The notes below the pieces were generated by a model, which saw only the letters and a program-made list of their open reading frames with translations, ran no database searches and had not been told where the DNA came from. Shown here one piece after another: positions 25,348 to 33,927 of a stretch of DNA of 64,000 nucleotides; position 1 is the first letter of the stretch; each line of letters starts with the position of its first letter. This DNA comes from Cognataquiflexum aquatile (GTDB lineage: Bacteria; Bacteroidota; Bacteroidia; Cytophagales; Cyclobacteriaceae), in NCBI RefSeq assembly GCF_003316845.1, contig NZ_QMIK01000009.1, positions 1-64,000 on the forward strand, given 5' to 3'. The translations under genes were made by a program, and so were the position numbers.

Positions 25348-26322
25348 TCAGAACCATCTTGGATTTTTCATTGTGACTTTTCTTGGGGACAAATAAAATC
25401 CTACAGAAAACTCATGAGAATTGTTCCTTGAATTTTGAAGGGCATTTAAACTTTGATCGTAAGCATATCCAAATCTAACTTTATCAGAGGCAAAGACTTC
25501 CACTATGAAAGCCATAGCATTTCTTCTGCTGATGTTACTTTCGAGGTTATCATTCCAAATATGCATGTTGGTCCTGTATGAGGCTCCAAGCCAGAGTCTG
25601 TCATAGAACAGGAACATGCCGTTGAGGTCAACATTTGTCGGTGACCCTTTTACTTGCTTGATTAGGAAGGAAGGTTTGAACTCAATCGCATCCGTAATCG
25701 GAACCATGGCACCTGCAGTCAGGAAGAAATGGAGGTCATGAAGAGAAAGGGAAATATCCTCTCTTTCCAATGTTTTTTTCCCAATCATATTGAATGCGCT
25801 CAATCCTGCATAAAATCTGGTATTGTGAAAGAACAAACCGACATTCATGTTTGGACTGTAGAGGTTATTGATTCCTGAGGGGATTTCAACATCATCTTGG
25901 TCGATGGGATTGAGCATATCACCGTCGAGTTGGTACTCTGATACCCCTGCGCTCGCACCAAGTGCAAGGAAGGATTCTTTCCCTGTCTGGATTCGGTAGG
26001 AGTAGGTTAGTAATCCTGTGGTTGTTCTGGTAGGTCCGATCTGATCTGAAAGAACAGATACTCCAAATCCCATCATCCCCTCATTGGCACTTAAGTCTGC
26101 GGTAACGGTAAAGGTGCGCGGTGCGCCTTCGAGGTTGACCCATTGGTTTCTATAAGTACTTTGGATATATCCCTGGTTTTTATATCCTGCATATCCCGGA
26201 TTGATATGTAAGCCATTAAAAATATATTGGCTGAACTGTGGCAGCTGCTGCCCGTTTCCTGTATGATATGCCATCATGGCCATCAGCAGAAAGAGTCCAT
26301 ATATTTTATAATTCCTTTTCAT
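25348..26322 (-). CDS. PorP/SprF family type IX secretion membrane protein
   Basis: A 324-residue outer-membrane beta-barrel protein with a signal peptide (ends about residue 25) and the family N-terminal signature QLPQFSQYIFNGLHINPGYAG, followed by YRNQWVNLEGAP. PorP/SprF members are associated with type IX secretion and are often paired with a large type B cargo protein, where they may anchor or pass the cargo to the surface. Here the cargo is the 1321-residue gene product 12 bases upstream. Its stop is just three bases from the downstream start. Confidence 0.94.
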   Translation of the reverse strand: MKRNYKIYGLFLLMAMMAYHTGNGQQLPQFSQYIFNGLHINPGYAGYKNQGYIQSTYRNQWVNLEGAPRTFTVTADLSANEGMMGFGVSVLSDQIGPTRTTTGLLTYSYRIQTGKESFLALGASAGVSEYQLDGDMLNPIDQDDVEIPSGINNLYSPNMNVGLFFHNTRFYAGLSAFNMIGKKTLEREDISLSLHDLHFFLTAGAMVPITDAIEFKPSFLIKQVKGSPTNVDLNGMFLFYDRLWLGASYRTNMHIWNDNLESNISRRNAMAFIVEVFASDKVRFGYAYDQSLNALQNSRNNSHEFSVGFYLSPRKVTMKNPRWF

Positions 26323-26334
26323 GATTTGCGAGAT

Positions 26335-29300
26335 TTACTTTTTGATAACCTGGATCCAACCTTTGAATTCGTGTACTTTTCCTTCCGAATCAGTTCCTCT
26401 GAAGACAAAGAAGTAAGTACCTGCCACTATCCCTTCTGCGTTCCAGTCATTGTCATAATTACTGTTTTCGTACAGATGGTCACCAAATCTGTTTAGGATT
26501 ACGATTTCTCTCTGAGCAAATTTTTGGGATCCTCTGATGATGAATCTGTCATTTTTTCCATCATTGTTTGGTGTGATGACATTTGGGATAAAGAGGGCGT
26601 TTACCTGATTGGTATCTTCTGCGGCATTGTCATCCGGATTGATATCCTCCTCATCTGAGGACAACATTACCCTGTTGACAATATTCAGAGGAGTTCCGTT
26701 GACAAGGGCATCTGCTTTTACCTTGACATAGATCGTCAATTTAGAATTCGCAGGGAAGAACGGAATGGTGTAGGTAAGTTTCTTTCCTGTAATATCTGTG
26801 GTTACTTTGATGTCGTTTGAAGAGGAATTAAACCTTGTGCTGACATAAGTAACTCCATTTGGAAGGTCATCGATTACCACAACATTGGTAGCATTGAATG
26901 TGCTTAAATTGGTAACATCAATCTGGTATTCGAATTCATCTCCTTCAAAAATTTCAACCTCATTTGAAGTTTTGGTGATGTTCATATCCACTTCTGAATT
27001 GACCAATCTAAAGGTTACAAATGCCTCATCGCTATTGGTAGGGTTCAGCGATTCTCTCAACACATACTTTAAAGTGTATTCCCTTGCCTCATTGACACCA
27101 GGTATCAGGCTCAATTCACCTTCTCCTGTGGTCAAGAGGCCGATGATTCCGTCCAGTTCAATGAATTCGAAGTTAATATTTTCAGGAGTTACAGGCTGGC
27201 CATTGAGCAAGTCGTTGGTCAGAATATTGCCTAGAACTCCACCAAAATCCAATGCATGTGTTCCAAACTCATCGTCATTGGCAATGATCTTGTTTTTTGA
27301 TCCTGCCACAGTTACCGAATCAGTGGAATTTACCTCTTCCCCATCAGACCCCGTAGCTTTTACTAAGACAGTGTTCAAAATGGTACCTGCAACAAGGTCC
27401 TCGACTTTCACCGTATAGGTAGTTTCGAATGACACAGTCTGTCCGGGAGCGAGGCTTGCAATGGTTTCATTCAGGCCAGTAAGTGGATCTACCACAGTGA
27501 CGTTTGTCAAAGTTGTATTTCCGGTATTGGTGACCGTTATAATGTAAGGGATAACCTGGCCAACTTCTGTATAGGTTTCGGTATTGGTTGATTTGGTAAC
27601 TGAAATAGAATCTACATTACAGGAGTTGACATTTAAGGTAACCAGTGACCTTGGTCCGATACAATCAGCCGAATCACCTTGTGCAACCCATACTTGGATA
27701 GTTCCGGTCACGTTGGCATCAACCTTAAATCCGGTAGAAGCTTCGCCTCCTTCAGCTTGTGTAAAGAAGAAAACTTGATATTGATCCGCTTCACCAAGAT
27801 TACTTGGAAGAATTAAGGTATTCAAATCAGGAATTTCTTGGCCTTGGCAAAAATCATAAGCTGCGCCTTCCGCAATGGTTGGGTTGGTGGTAATGATGGA
27901 AACCTCAATTTTAAATTCGAAAATGCAATTACTTGAATTAACCGGAATTCCGTAGTATGTTCCTGTGGATGCAGGGAATGGATTTGAACTTGTAAATTCT
28001 GTGGAATTGTTTGGATCGATACCATCAAAGAACCTGATTCCTTTTGGAAATGAAATGGCGATGGCATCTACCGCTATTCCCTCTTCAGGATTGATATTAC
28101 AGAAGTTGAAAGTACTGAACAAGTCCACCTCTCCACAATTTGCCTCAGCCCATTCTGCACCCCCTAAGATAGAGATTACAAGAGGGGTTTGGATAGGTTC
28201 ACCTTCACAAGCACCATCCAAAAACCCTTGGGTAAGCTGGATCCCTGTAAAATCGCTTTTGGATACTTTGCCTTTTCCTGAAATAGCTCCTCCTACGGAA
28301 ATGAAGGCATCGCAATTAGGATTTGAAAGAATCAAACAATCCTGGGTTACTTTTAACTTATAAGTCAACTTTGCCAAGATAGCAGTGATATCTTCCTGCA
28401 AAGGCAATTCTCCCAACTCCCAAACGATAGAACCTGTTGCTCCCAAATTAGGGTCAAAGTATGGCGCTTTAATGGTGTTGGGGGTAAAGAATGCCTCAAA
28501 ATTGGCACTGACAAAAGTAGATGTGAATGGAATAGGTATGATTATTTTTCCATTTTCAATTCCTTCAGTTCCGAGATTTCTGATGTCTAGGGAATATTCA
28601 ATTTCTTGGCCTGGCTGTACACTAGGATTTTCAGTTGCAGGAACTCCATTTATGGATACCACCTGATTCAAACCTTGGATGTCAGGAACATACGCATCTA
28701 CAGAAAAAGCGATAGAGTAAATATTATAGATATCAATATTGGACCCATATCTAAAAGTAGTGGAGGTCTGCCCATTTGCAATGATTGAATTATCCGGATT
28801 AGGTACATTCCACATCGCGATGTCGATCCCGGTGTTGTTGTCCAAAGCAGGATTTCTTGGGTTTGCAACCAAATTACCGTTGTTATCACTTACCGGAGTG
28901 TAGATTGAGGAATTAAAGAAGTTATTTGTTTCATTAAGGGCATGTTTCAACCTAACCCACTCCGTATTGGATGCATTTCGGATTTCAAAGTAATCGCCAC
29001 TTAATCCTCTTTCCCCTTCCCCTGCCATTACTCCAAGTTTCAAATTCACTTGGCCGTTTGGTACTGCATTGAATCCATCAATCAGAAGTTCTCCATTAAC
29101 AGCGACAGAATCACCTCTTGTCCTTATAAAAGAATAGCCATCGAATACTGTTATGTCTCTCCATTTCATTTTGGAGTTTTCATAGACCACAACTATTCCC
29201 CAATGGCCAAAGTATCCAATACTACTTCCAAAACCATCTGTAAGTGCCATATCTGCAATGGTATATTCTCCAAGTCCCTGACTTTTGACAAGTTGGGTTA

Positions 29301-30300
29301 CATCAGCATATCCCACATACATATCATTCAATTCACCTGATGGATAAAGGATATTATTTGCGGAAGCTGTAATTTCTTGGTAGTCAGAGGAAGCTGGGCC
29401 TTTGAACTTTACTTTTCTTTTGTCAAGGTTAAGATATACAGGTACTTCGGGCACAAAAACGCCATCAGCTGTGATCCTTGCAAAATTTTCTACAGTACGA
29501 TATGCCGCAACTTCTTCCGTTCTTGAAACAATTCTCTGTAACCTATCAACCTTTAATGTAACATTGCCTTCAGTTATTGTAATTGGATCAAACGTAACAG
29601 TGCGGATATTTCCGTCAGTTGTCACTGTTTGATTGGTTAGAATAATCATTGCGCCACTGGTTCCGATTCTGTAGCGGGCAGGATTGTTATTGTTATTTGA
29701 AAATTCAAACTGATAGGTATTTCCCCCTTTTCTTGAGGTAAAAGTATATCTCGGAGAACGGTTACCTTCTGCGCCAACCCGGCTAATTGTCATCGCATAA
29801 AAAGAATTTGCAATTGAAGCGTTGTGATTTGCTATCTGAACCTGATTGGTTACAGTTACCGGTGAACCATCCTCAAATCTAGAAATGACATCAAAATTCA
29901 TCCCCAAATCCGGATTAGCTCTACCTGACCAATAAAGGCCAGCATAAATTATTTCGGAACAATTTGGGTCTGCATTGTTTTCCCCCGAAAAAACCAAAGT
30001 GGATGAAGAGGAATTGACAGTGTTTGGATTGTTGTCAACATCTACATAGATCATTTCGTTTCCCGAATTGTCGATTTCGGTAGGATCTGCAAGGGTAAGG
30101 TTGGTATTTCCAATGATGGTGAAATCACCCCTTAATTTAAAAATATTGTTTTCAGGTGCAGGATTTCCTACTCTATGTTTAAATGGAACCCTGTTGTCAG
30201 TTTGTGCTGAGATCTTGCCTATGAAAACTACAAATAACAAAACCAAATACAGGTTAGCTAAAAGGAGTTTTTGGGATGAAAATGAGAAAAGTGTTTTCAT
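26335..30300 (-). CDS. Large T9SS type B surface adhesin-like protein
   Basis: A 1321-residue secreted protein. A signal peptide ends near residue 32 (ISAQ). The body is Thr/Ser/Asn-rich beta-sandwich material, including a DUF11/conserved-repeat domain near residue 915 (SVTKSTNTETYTEVGQ) and a second near 1090 (DMNITKTSNEVEIFEGD). The last 90 residues are the gliding-motility-associated/T9SS type B sorting domain (FIPNVITPNNDGKND, FNRFGD-like LNRFGD, YFFVFRG). Such proteins are exported by T9SS and fixed to the cell surface, usually with a PorP/SprF partner as here. Function (adhesion or matrix) is inferred from architecture. Second gene of the operon. Confidence 0.92.
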   Translation of the reverse strand: MKTLFSFSSQKLLLANLYLVLLFVVFIGKISAQTDNRVPFKHRVGNPAPENNIFKLRGDFTIIGNTNLTLADPTEIDNSGNEMIYVDVDNNPNTVNSSSSTLVFSGENNADPNCSEIIYAGLYWSGRANPDLGMNFDVISRFEDGSPVTVTNQVQIANHNASIANSFYAMTISRVGAEGNRSPRYTFTSRKGGNTYQFEFSNNNNNPARYRIGTSGAMIILTNQTVTTDGNIRTVTFDPITITEGNVTLKVDRLQRIVSRTEEVAAYRTVENFARITADGVFVPEVPVYLNLDKRKVKFKGPASSDYQEITASANNILYPSGELNDMYVGYADVTQLVKSQGLGEYTIADMALTDGFGSSIGYFGHWGIVVVYENSKMKWRDITVFDGYSFIRTRGDSVAVNGELLIDGFNAVPNGQVNLKLGVMAGEGERGLSGDYFEIRNASNTEWVRLKHALNETNNFFNSSIYTPVSDNNGNLVANPRNPALDNNTGIDIAMWNVPNPDNSIIANGQTSTTFRYGSNIDIYNIYSIAFSVDAYVPDIQGLNQVVSINGVPATENPSVQPGQEIEYSLDIRNLGTEGIENGKIIIPIPFTSTFVSANFEAFFTPNTIKAPYFDPNLGATGSIVWELGELPLQEDITAILAKLTYKLKVTQDCLILSNPNCDAFISVGGAISGKGKVSKSDFTGIQLTQGFLDGACEGEPIQTPLVISILGGAEWAEANCGEVDLFSTFNFCNINPEEGIAVDAIAISFPKGIRFFDGIDPNNSTEFTSSNPFPASTGTYYGIPVNSSNCIFEFKIEVSIITTNPTIAEGAAYDFCQGQEIPDLNTLILPSNLGEADQYQVFFFTQAEGGEASTGFKVDANVTGTIQVWVAQGDSADCIGPRSLVTLNVNSCNVDSISVTKSTNTETYTEVGQVIPYIITVTNTGNTTLTNVTVVDPLTGLNETIASLAPGQTVSFETTYTVKVEDLVAGTILNTVLVKATGSDGEEVNSTDSVTVAGSKNKIIANDDEFGTHALDFGGVLGNILTNDLLNGQPVTPENINFEFIELDGIIGLLTTGEGELSLIPGVNEAREYTLKYVLRESLNPTNSDEAFVTFRLVNSEVDMNITKTSNEVEIFEGDEFEYQIDVTNLSTFNATNVVVIDDLPNGVTYVSTRFNSSSNDIKVTTDITGKKLTYTIPFFPANSKLTIYVKVKADALVNGTPLNIVNRVMLSSDEEDINPDDNAAEDTNQVNALFIPNVITPNNDGKNDRFIIRGSQKFAQREIVILNRFGDHLYENSNYDNDWNAEGIVAGTYFFVFRGTDSEGKVHEFKGWIQVIKK

Positions 30301-30318
30301 GATTTTTCAGTTTTAGGA

Positions 30319-30840
30319 TTAAAAATTAGAATTGACCTGATACAAAAGAATGATATCACCTTCTTCAAATCCGGTTACCATCATTTCGGCTTCCGCCTGA
30401 GTCATGGGAATTTCGGAGTTGATAAAAATGTAGGCAATATTTGAAAAACTCTTCAAGTCTTCCAGGTTGATTCTCAAGGCAGATTTTTCTGAAGTGCTGC
30501 CAAGATTTATCTGTAAAAGTTTTACAGTTCGAAAAATATCGTTTTCTGACTCCAGGGCCGCAATGCTTCTGAAATCTACAGAGACTTTTTGAGGGAAGCC
30601 TTCCCCCACAATTTTGATATTTGAATCCTTGATGATGATGCTCGGAACATGGTCAAAAACCAGGGTTTTAAGATAGTCGGTGTTTTTTTCTCCTGCTTCC
30701 TTTACGAATTCATCTAATAAAAAGGCTTTTTGGGCATAACCTTCTGAAAGACAAAGACCAAACAGGATAAAGGATAATGTGAGTAGAAAGGGCAAACTGT
30801 TGCGGTTTTCTTTCTTTGCGAGAGTAATTAGAGTCATCAT
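30319..30840 (-). CDS. Secreted protein of unknown function, first gene of T9SS operon
   Basis: A 173-residue protein I do not recognise. It has a charged N-terminus and hydrophobic stretch ending near residue 36 (EGYAQ), so it should be exported. The mature part is mixed alpha/beta, with a conserved-looking FRSIAALE segment and IINLGSTSEKSALRINLEDL; there are no cysteines after the signal. It lies 18 bases upstream of the adhesin gene on the same strand, so it is likely co-transcribed and may be an accessory to adhesin export or attachment (inference). Confidence 0.8.
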   Translation of the reverse strand: MMTLITLAKKENRNSLPFLLTLSFILFGLCLSEGYAQKAFLLDEFVKEAGEKNTDYLKTLVFDHVPSIIIKDSNIKIVGEGFPQKVSVDFRSIAALESENDIFRTVKLLQINLGSTSEKSALRINLEDLKSFSNIAYIFINSEIPMTQAEAEMMVTGFEEGDIILLYQVNSNF

Positions 30841-31073
30841 AGCGAGATATTAAATGAACAAAATCGGTAGGCAGTTGAGATAGAATAAAGCCTTGGGTGG
30901 TTAGATGATATACAAGGGTGATGTTATTATCATTTAACTGCTGTAAAAATACAATTAATTGATTTTCATTTCCTAATGATTTTCAAAAAATATTTTACAA
31001 AATGCATTTTTTTGCATTTATATGTTAAAAAGTAATTTAAGGGGAAGGTGCAATTATTGGCCTTCAAGCAAAA
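30841..31073. other. Promoter region of the T9SS operon
   Basis: AT-rich, contains an inverted repeat AAATGCA/TGCATTT at 31000-31019. No gene is seen. It probably carries the promoter for the operon starting at 30840. Confidence 0.5.
31000..31019. promoter_or_regulatory. Inverted repeat, possible operator
   Basis: AAATGCA, six Ts, TGCATTT: a perfect seven-base inverted repeat located about 160 bases upstream of the operon start and downstream of the small ORF's terminator. Could be an operator or a weak hairpin; function unknown. Confidence 0.3.
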
Positions 31074-31098
31074 AAAAGGGGTTTTTCAACCCCTTTTG
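31074..31098 (-). terminator. Terminator of the small ORF at 31086-31217
   Basis: AAAAGGGG pairs with CCCCTTTT around an eight-base loop; on the minus strand it overlaps the last codons of a 43-residue reading frame and ends in a T run. Confidence 0.8.
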
Positions 31099-31217
31099 AC
31101 TTTTGTCAATTTTTCTTTTTTCAATTGCTGGAGGTACTTTTTAATTATCTCCAGTCTGTGATTATCTCCCAAAATGAATTGAGGAATAATCCTTTCCAAG
31201 CTCCATTGCATGATCAT
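31086..31217 (-). CDS. Candidate 43-residue small protein
   Basis: An ATG at 31217 opens a 43-codon frame that runs into a strong terminator, whose stem includes the stop TGA. The peptide is basic (about ten Lys/Arg, six acidic), with a hydrophobic N-terminal third (MIMQWSLERIIPQFILG) and a Lys-rich end. No family is recognised. The presence of a terminator exactly at its end on the same strand, with no other gene upstream on that strand for the terminator to serve, is the main support. It could also be a non-coding RNA. Confidence 0.45.
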   Translation of the reverse strand: MIMQWSLERIIPQFILGDNHRLEIIKKYLQQLKKEKLTKVKRG

Positions 31218-31307
31218 TTAAACTTTAAGCCTATTGTACGCAGCCAAAAAAGATTTGTTTTTTCGGATTGCTTGACTGAACTTGATGGAAGTTAAAAACA
31301 TTGAACC

Positions 31308-32744
31308 ATGCAAAAGACCCAAGAACTTGATTTTCTAGAATCCCAAATTGAAGGTATTTTCCTGCTTCAAAAACAAGAGGCAATAAAGCTTCGAAAAGGA
31401 TCAGCCTTCCTCCGCATTGCACTTTTGAAAAGACTGCTGGATTGGATCAATAAAAACCAGGAAGATATCCGAAAAGCCGTCCATGCTGATTACCAAAAGC
31501 CTTATCCGGAAATAGATGTGACGGAGATTTTCCCTGTATTGATAGAAATCAACCATGCCATCAAGCATCTTGAACATTGGATGAAACCAAAAAAAGTTGG
31601 AGCGCCGCTGATTTTTTTGGGTACCAAAGCCTATATACAATACGAACCAAAAGGTGTAAGCCTCATCCTAGCTCCTTGGAATTACGCTTTCAACTTAGCC
31701 GTAGGTCCCTTGGTTTCTGCGATTGCCGCAGGTTGTCCGACCATCGTCAAACCTTCTGAAATGACACCCCATACCTCCGCTTTGCTAAGGAGAATGATGG
31801 CTGAAATTTTTGACACCCATACCGTGGCTGTCATTGAAGGAGGGGTAGAAGTCTCACAGATACTTTTGTCCAAACCCTTCGACCATATTTTCTTTACAGG
31901 AAGCCCCGGAGTAGGCAAAATCGTCATGAAGGCCGCTGCTGAGCATCTTACCTCCGTTACACTGGAATTGGGGGGAAAATCACCTGTGTTGATTTTGGAT
32001 GATGCCGACCTTAAGGATACTGCTGATAAAATCACGGCTAACAAATTCCTCAATTGTGGGCAGACCTGCATAGCCCCGGATTATATTTTGATCCCGGAGA
32101 GGTTGAAAGATGCCTTTGTCGAAGAAATGAAAAAAAGCATTGAAAAAATGTATGGCTCAAATAAAAATGGAATTGAGGGTTCAAAGGACTATTCCAGAAT
32201 TGTGAATGAAAGCCATTTTAAAAGGATACAGCATATTCTTTCCGATGCCAATTTGAAAGGAGCAAAAATCGAATTTGGTGGTAACTCAAACGGTCAGGAA
32301 AACTACATTGAACCCACCATTCTTTCCCATGTCACTTGGGAAATGAAAGTCCTCCAAGAGGAAATCTTTGGACCGATTCTTCCCGTGGTGACTTATGACA
32401 ATCTAGATGACGCGATCATGATAGTCAACCAACAACCCAAGCCCCTGGCTTTTTATGTGTTCTCCAAGAATGACGAAAAAATCAATGCTATTTTCAATGA
32501 GACTTCCTCAGGGGCGGCATTAGCCAATGACTGTGCCGTACATTTTCTTCACCGGGAACTTCCCTTCGGCGGTGTCAATAACAGCGGCATTGGCAAATCT
32601 CACGGACATTTTGGGTTCTTGGCATTCAGCAATGAAAAAGCCGTCCTGAAGCAGCGAGTAGGATCAGCCGCTGTCAATCCCTTGTTTCCTCCTTTTACTT
32701 TGGTCAAAAAGAAACTGGTCAAAGGAATCCTGAAATGGCTTTGA
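31308..32744 (+). CDS. Aldehyde dehydrogenase (ALDH3-like)
   Basis: A 478-residue NAD(P)-dependent aldehyde dehydrogenase that oxidises aldehydes to carboxylic acids. Active-site residues are present: N125 in PWNYAF, cofactor Lys in IVKPSEM (K148), Glu220 in LELGGKSP, and nucleophile Cys254 in NCGQTCIAPDY. The PWNYAFNL and IAPDY motifs and short length indicate the class 3/fatty-aldehyde-type subgroup. The C-terminus is a basic, hydrophobic tail (VKKKLVKGILKWL) that might associate with membrane. The following peptidase gene is 31 bases downstream, so it may be the first gene of a two-gene operon. Confidence 0.95.
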   Translation: MQKTQELDFLESQIEGIFLLQKQEAIKLRKGSAFLRIALLKRLLDWINKNQEDIRKAVHADYQKPYPEIDVTEIFPVLIEINHAIKHLEHWMKPKKVGAPLIFLGTKAYIQYEPKGVSLILAPWNYAFNLAVGPLVSAIAAGCPTIVKPSEMTPHTSALLRRMMAEIFDTHTVAVIEGGVEVSQILLSKPFDHIFFTGSPGVGKIVMKAAAEHLTSVTLELGGKSPVLILDDADLKDTADKITANKFLNCGQTCIAPDYILIPERLKDAFVEEMKKSIEKMYGSNKNGIEGSKDYSRIVNESHFKRIQHILSDANLKGAKIEFGGNSNGQENYIEPTILSHVTWEMKVLQEEIFGPILPVVTYDNLDDAIMIVNQQPKPLAFYVFSKNDEKINAIFNETSSGAALANDCAVHFLHRELPFGGVNNSGIGKSHGHFGFLAFSNEKAVLKQRVGSAAVNPLFPPFTLVKKKLVKGILKWL

Positions 32745-32775
32745 TTGAATATGACAAATCCTAAAATCCTGTATT

Positions 32776-33912
32776 TTGAAAAATAGAATTTCGACCTCCC
32801 TTCTCCTTATATATATGATGTCACAATCACTCGCCTTTGGACAATCAAGACCCCGTGATTTGGGAATCCTAATAGGTGTGATCCAAACCGGTCCACAAAA
32901 CGCCATCACAGATGTGGCAGGGGTGAAAGTCGGAGAAATCACACTATTCAATGGAGAAAATGTAAGGACAGGTGTTACGGCCATCATTCCCCATCAGGGT
33001 TATCTGTTCCAATCAAAAGTTCCTGCGGCTGTATTTGTGGGAAATGGATTTGGCAAACTTGCAGGAACTACCCAAATCGAAGAATTGGGAAATATGGAAT
33101 CCCCCATCATCCTGACCAATACCTTGGGTGTAGCAGCTGGGATCGAAGGAGTGGTAGCATATACTTTGTCGCAACCCGGAAATGAAAATGTACAATCGGT
33201 GAATGCAGTCGTCGGGGAGACCAATGATGGATACCTTAATGACATCCGGGGAAGACATGTGAAAACGGAAGATGTGCTTGCAGCCGTTAAAAATGCCAAA
33301 GAAGATAAAGTTTTGGAGGGAAATGTCGGGGCAGGAACGGGTACCGTATGTTTTGGATTCAAAGGCGGGATCGGAACTTCCTCTCGGAAATTGCCCGAAT
33401 CATTGGGCGGATACACGGTTGGGGTTTTGGTGCAAACCAATTTCGGTGGGGTATTGCAGATTGACGGTGTTCCGATAGGGGTGGAATTAGGCAAATACAG
33501 TTTTATGGACCATATGTCTTCTGTTGACGGATCCTGCATGATCGTCGTGGCAACCGATGCACCTGTCAATGAAAGGAACCTGAAAAGAATCGCACAAAGG
33601 GCCATGATGGGATTAGCCAAAACAGGAGGAATCGCCTCCAATGGTTCGGGAGATTATGTGATCGCTTTTTCCAATTATCCCGGCAACTTGATTTCTCATA
33701 ATTCCCCATCCCTTGAACTCCAAAAACCCACTTACCTGCAGAATGATGACATGAGTGCACTTTTTCTTGCCACCATCGAAGCAACAGAAGAAGCTATCAT
33801 TAATTCACTTTTTGCGGCGGAAGACATGACAGGAAAAGAGGGGAGAGAAGTAAAGGCTTTGCCAAAAGAAGAGGTAATGGAGATAATGAAACGTTTTAAT
33901 AGGATCAAATAA
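32776..33912 (+). CDS. P1/S58 family (DmpA-type) aminopeptidase
   Basis: A 378-residue N-terminal-nucleophile hydrolase related to DmpA/BapA aminopeptidases, which self-cleave before a Ser to make active alpha and beta chains. A GSGD site (ASNGSGDYVIAF, near residue 293) is the expected processing site with the catalytic Ser. The start I keep is a TTG, which gives a signal peptide (MKNRISTSLLLIYMMSQSLAFGQ) and so a periplasmic enzyme; the ATG pair at residues 14-15 would remove most of it. It likely forms an operon with the upstream dehydrogenase. Confidence 0.9.
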   Translation: MKNRISTSLLLIYMMSQSLAFGQSRPRDLGILIGVIQTGPQNAITDVAGVKVGEITLFNGENVRTGVTAIIPHQGYLFQSKVPAAVFVGNGFGKLAGTTQIEELGNMESPIILTNTLGVAAGIEGVVAYTLSQPGNENVQSVNAVVGETNDGYLNDIRGRHVKTEDVLAAVKNAKEDKVLEGNVGAGTGTVCFGFKGGIGTSSRKLPESLGGYTVGVLVQTNFGGVLQIDGVPIGVELGKYSFMDHMSSVDGSCMIVVATDAPVNERNLKRIAQRAMMGLAKTGGIASNGSGDYVIAFSNYPGNLISHNSPSLELQKPTYLQNDDMSALFLATIEATEEAIINSLFAAEDMTGKEGREVKALPKEEVMEIMKRFNRIK

Positions 33913-33927
33913 TTTTCACTTCTCTAA

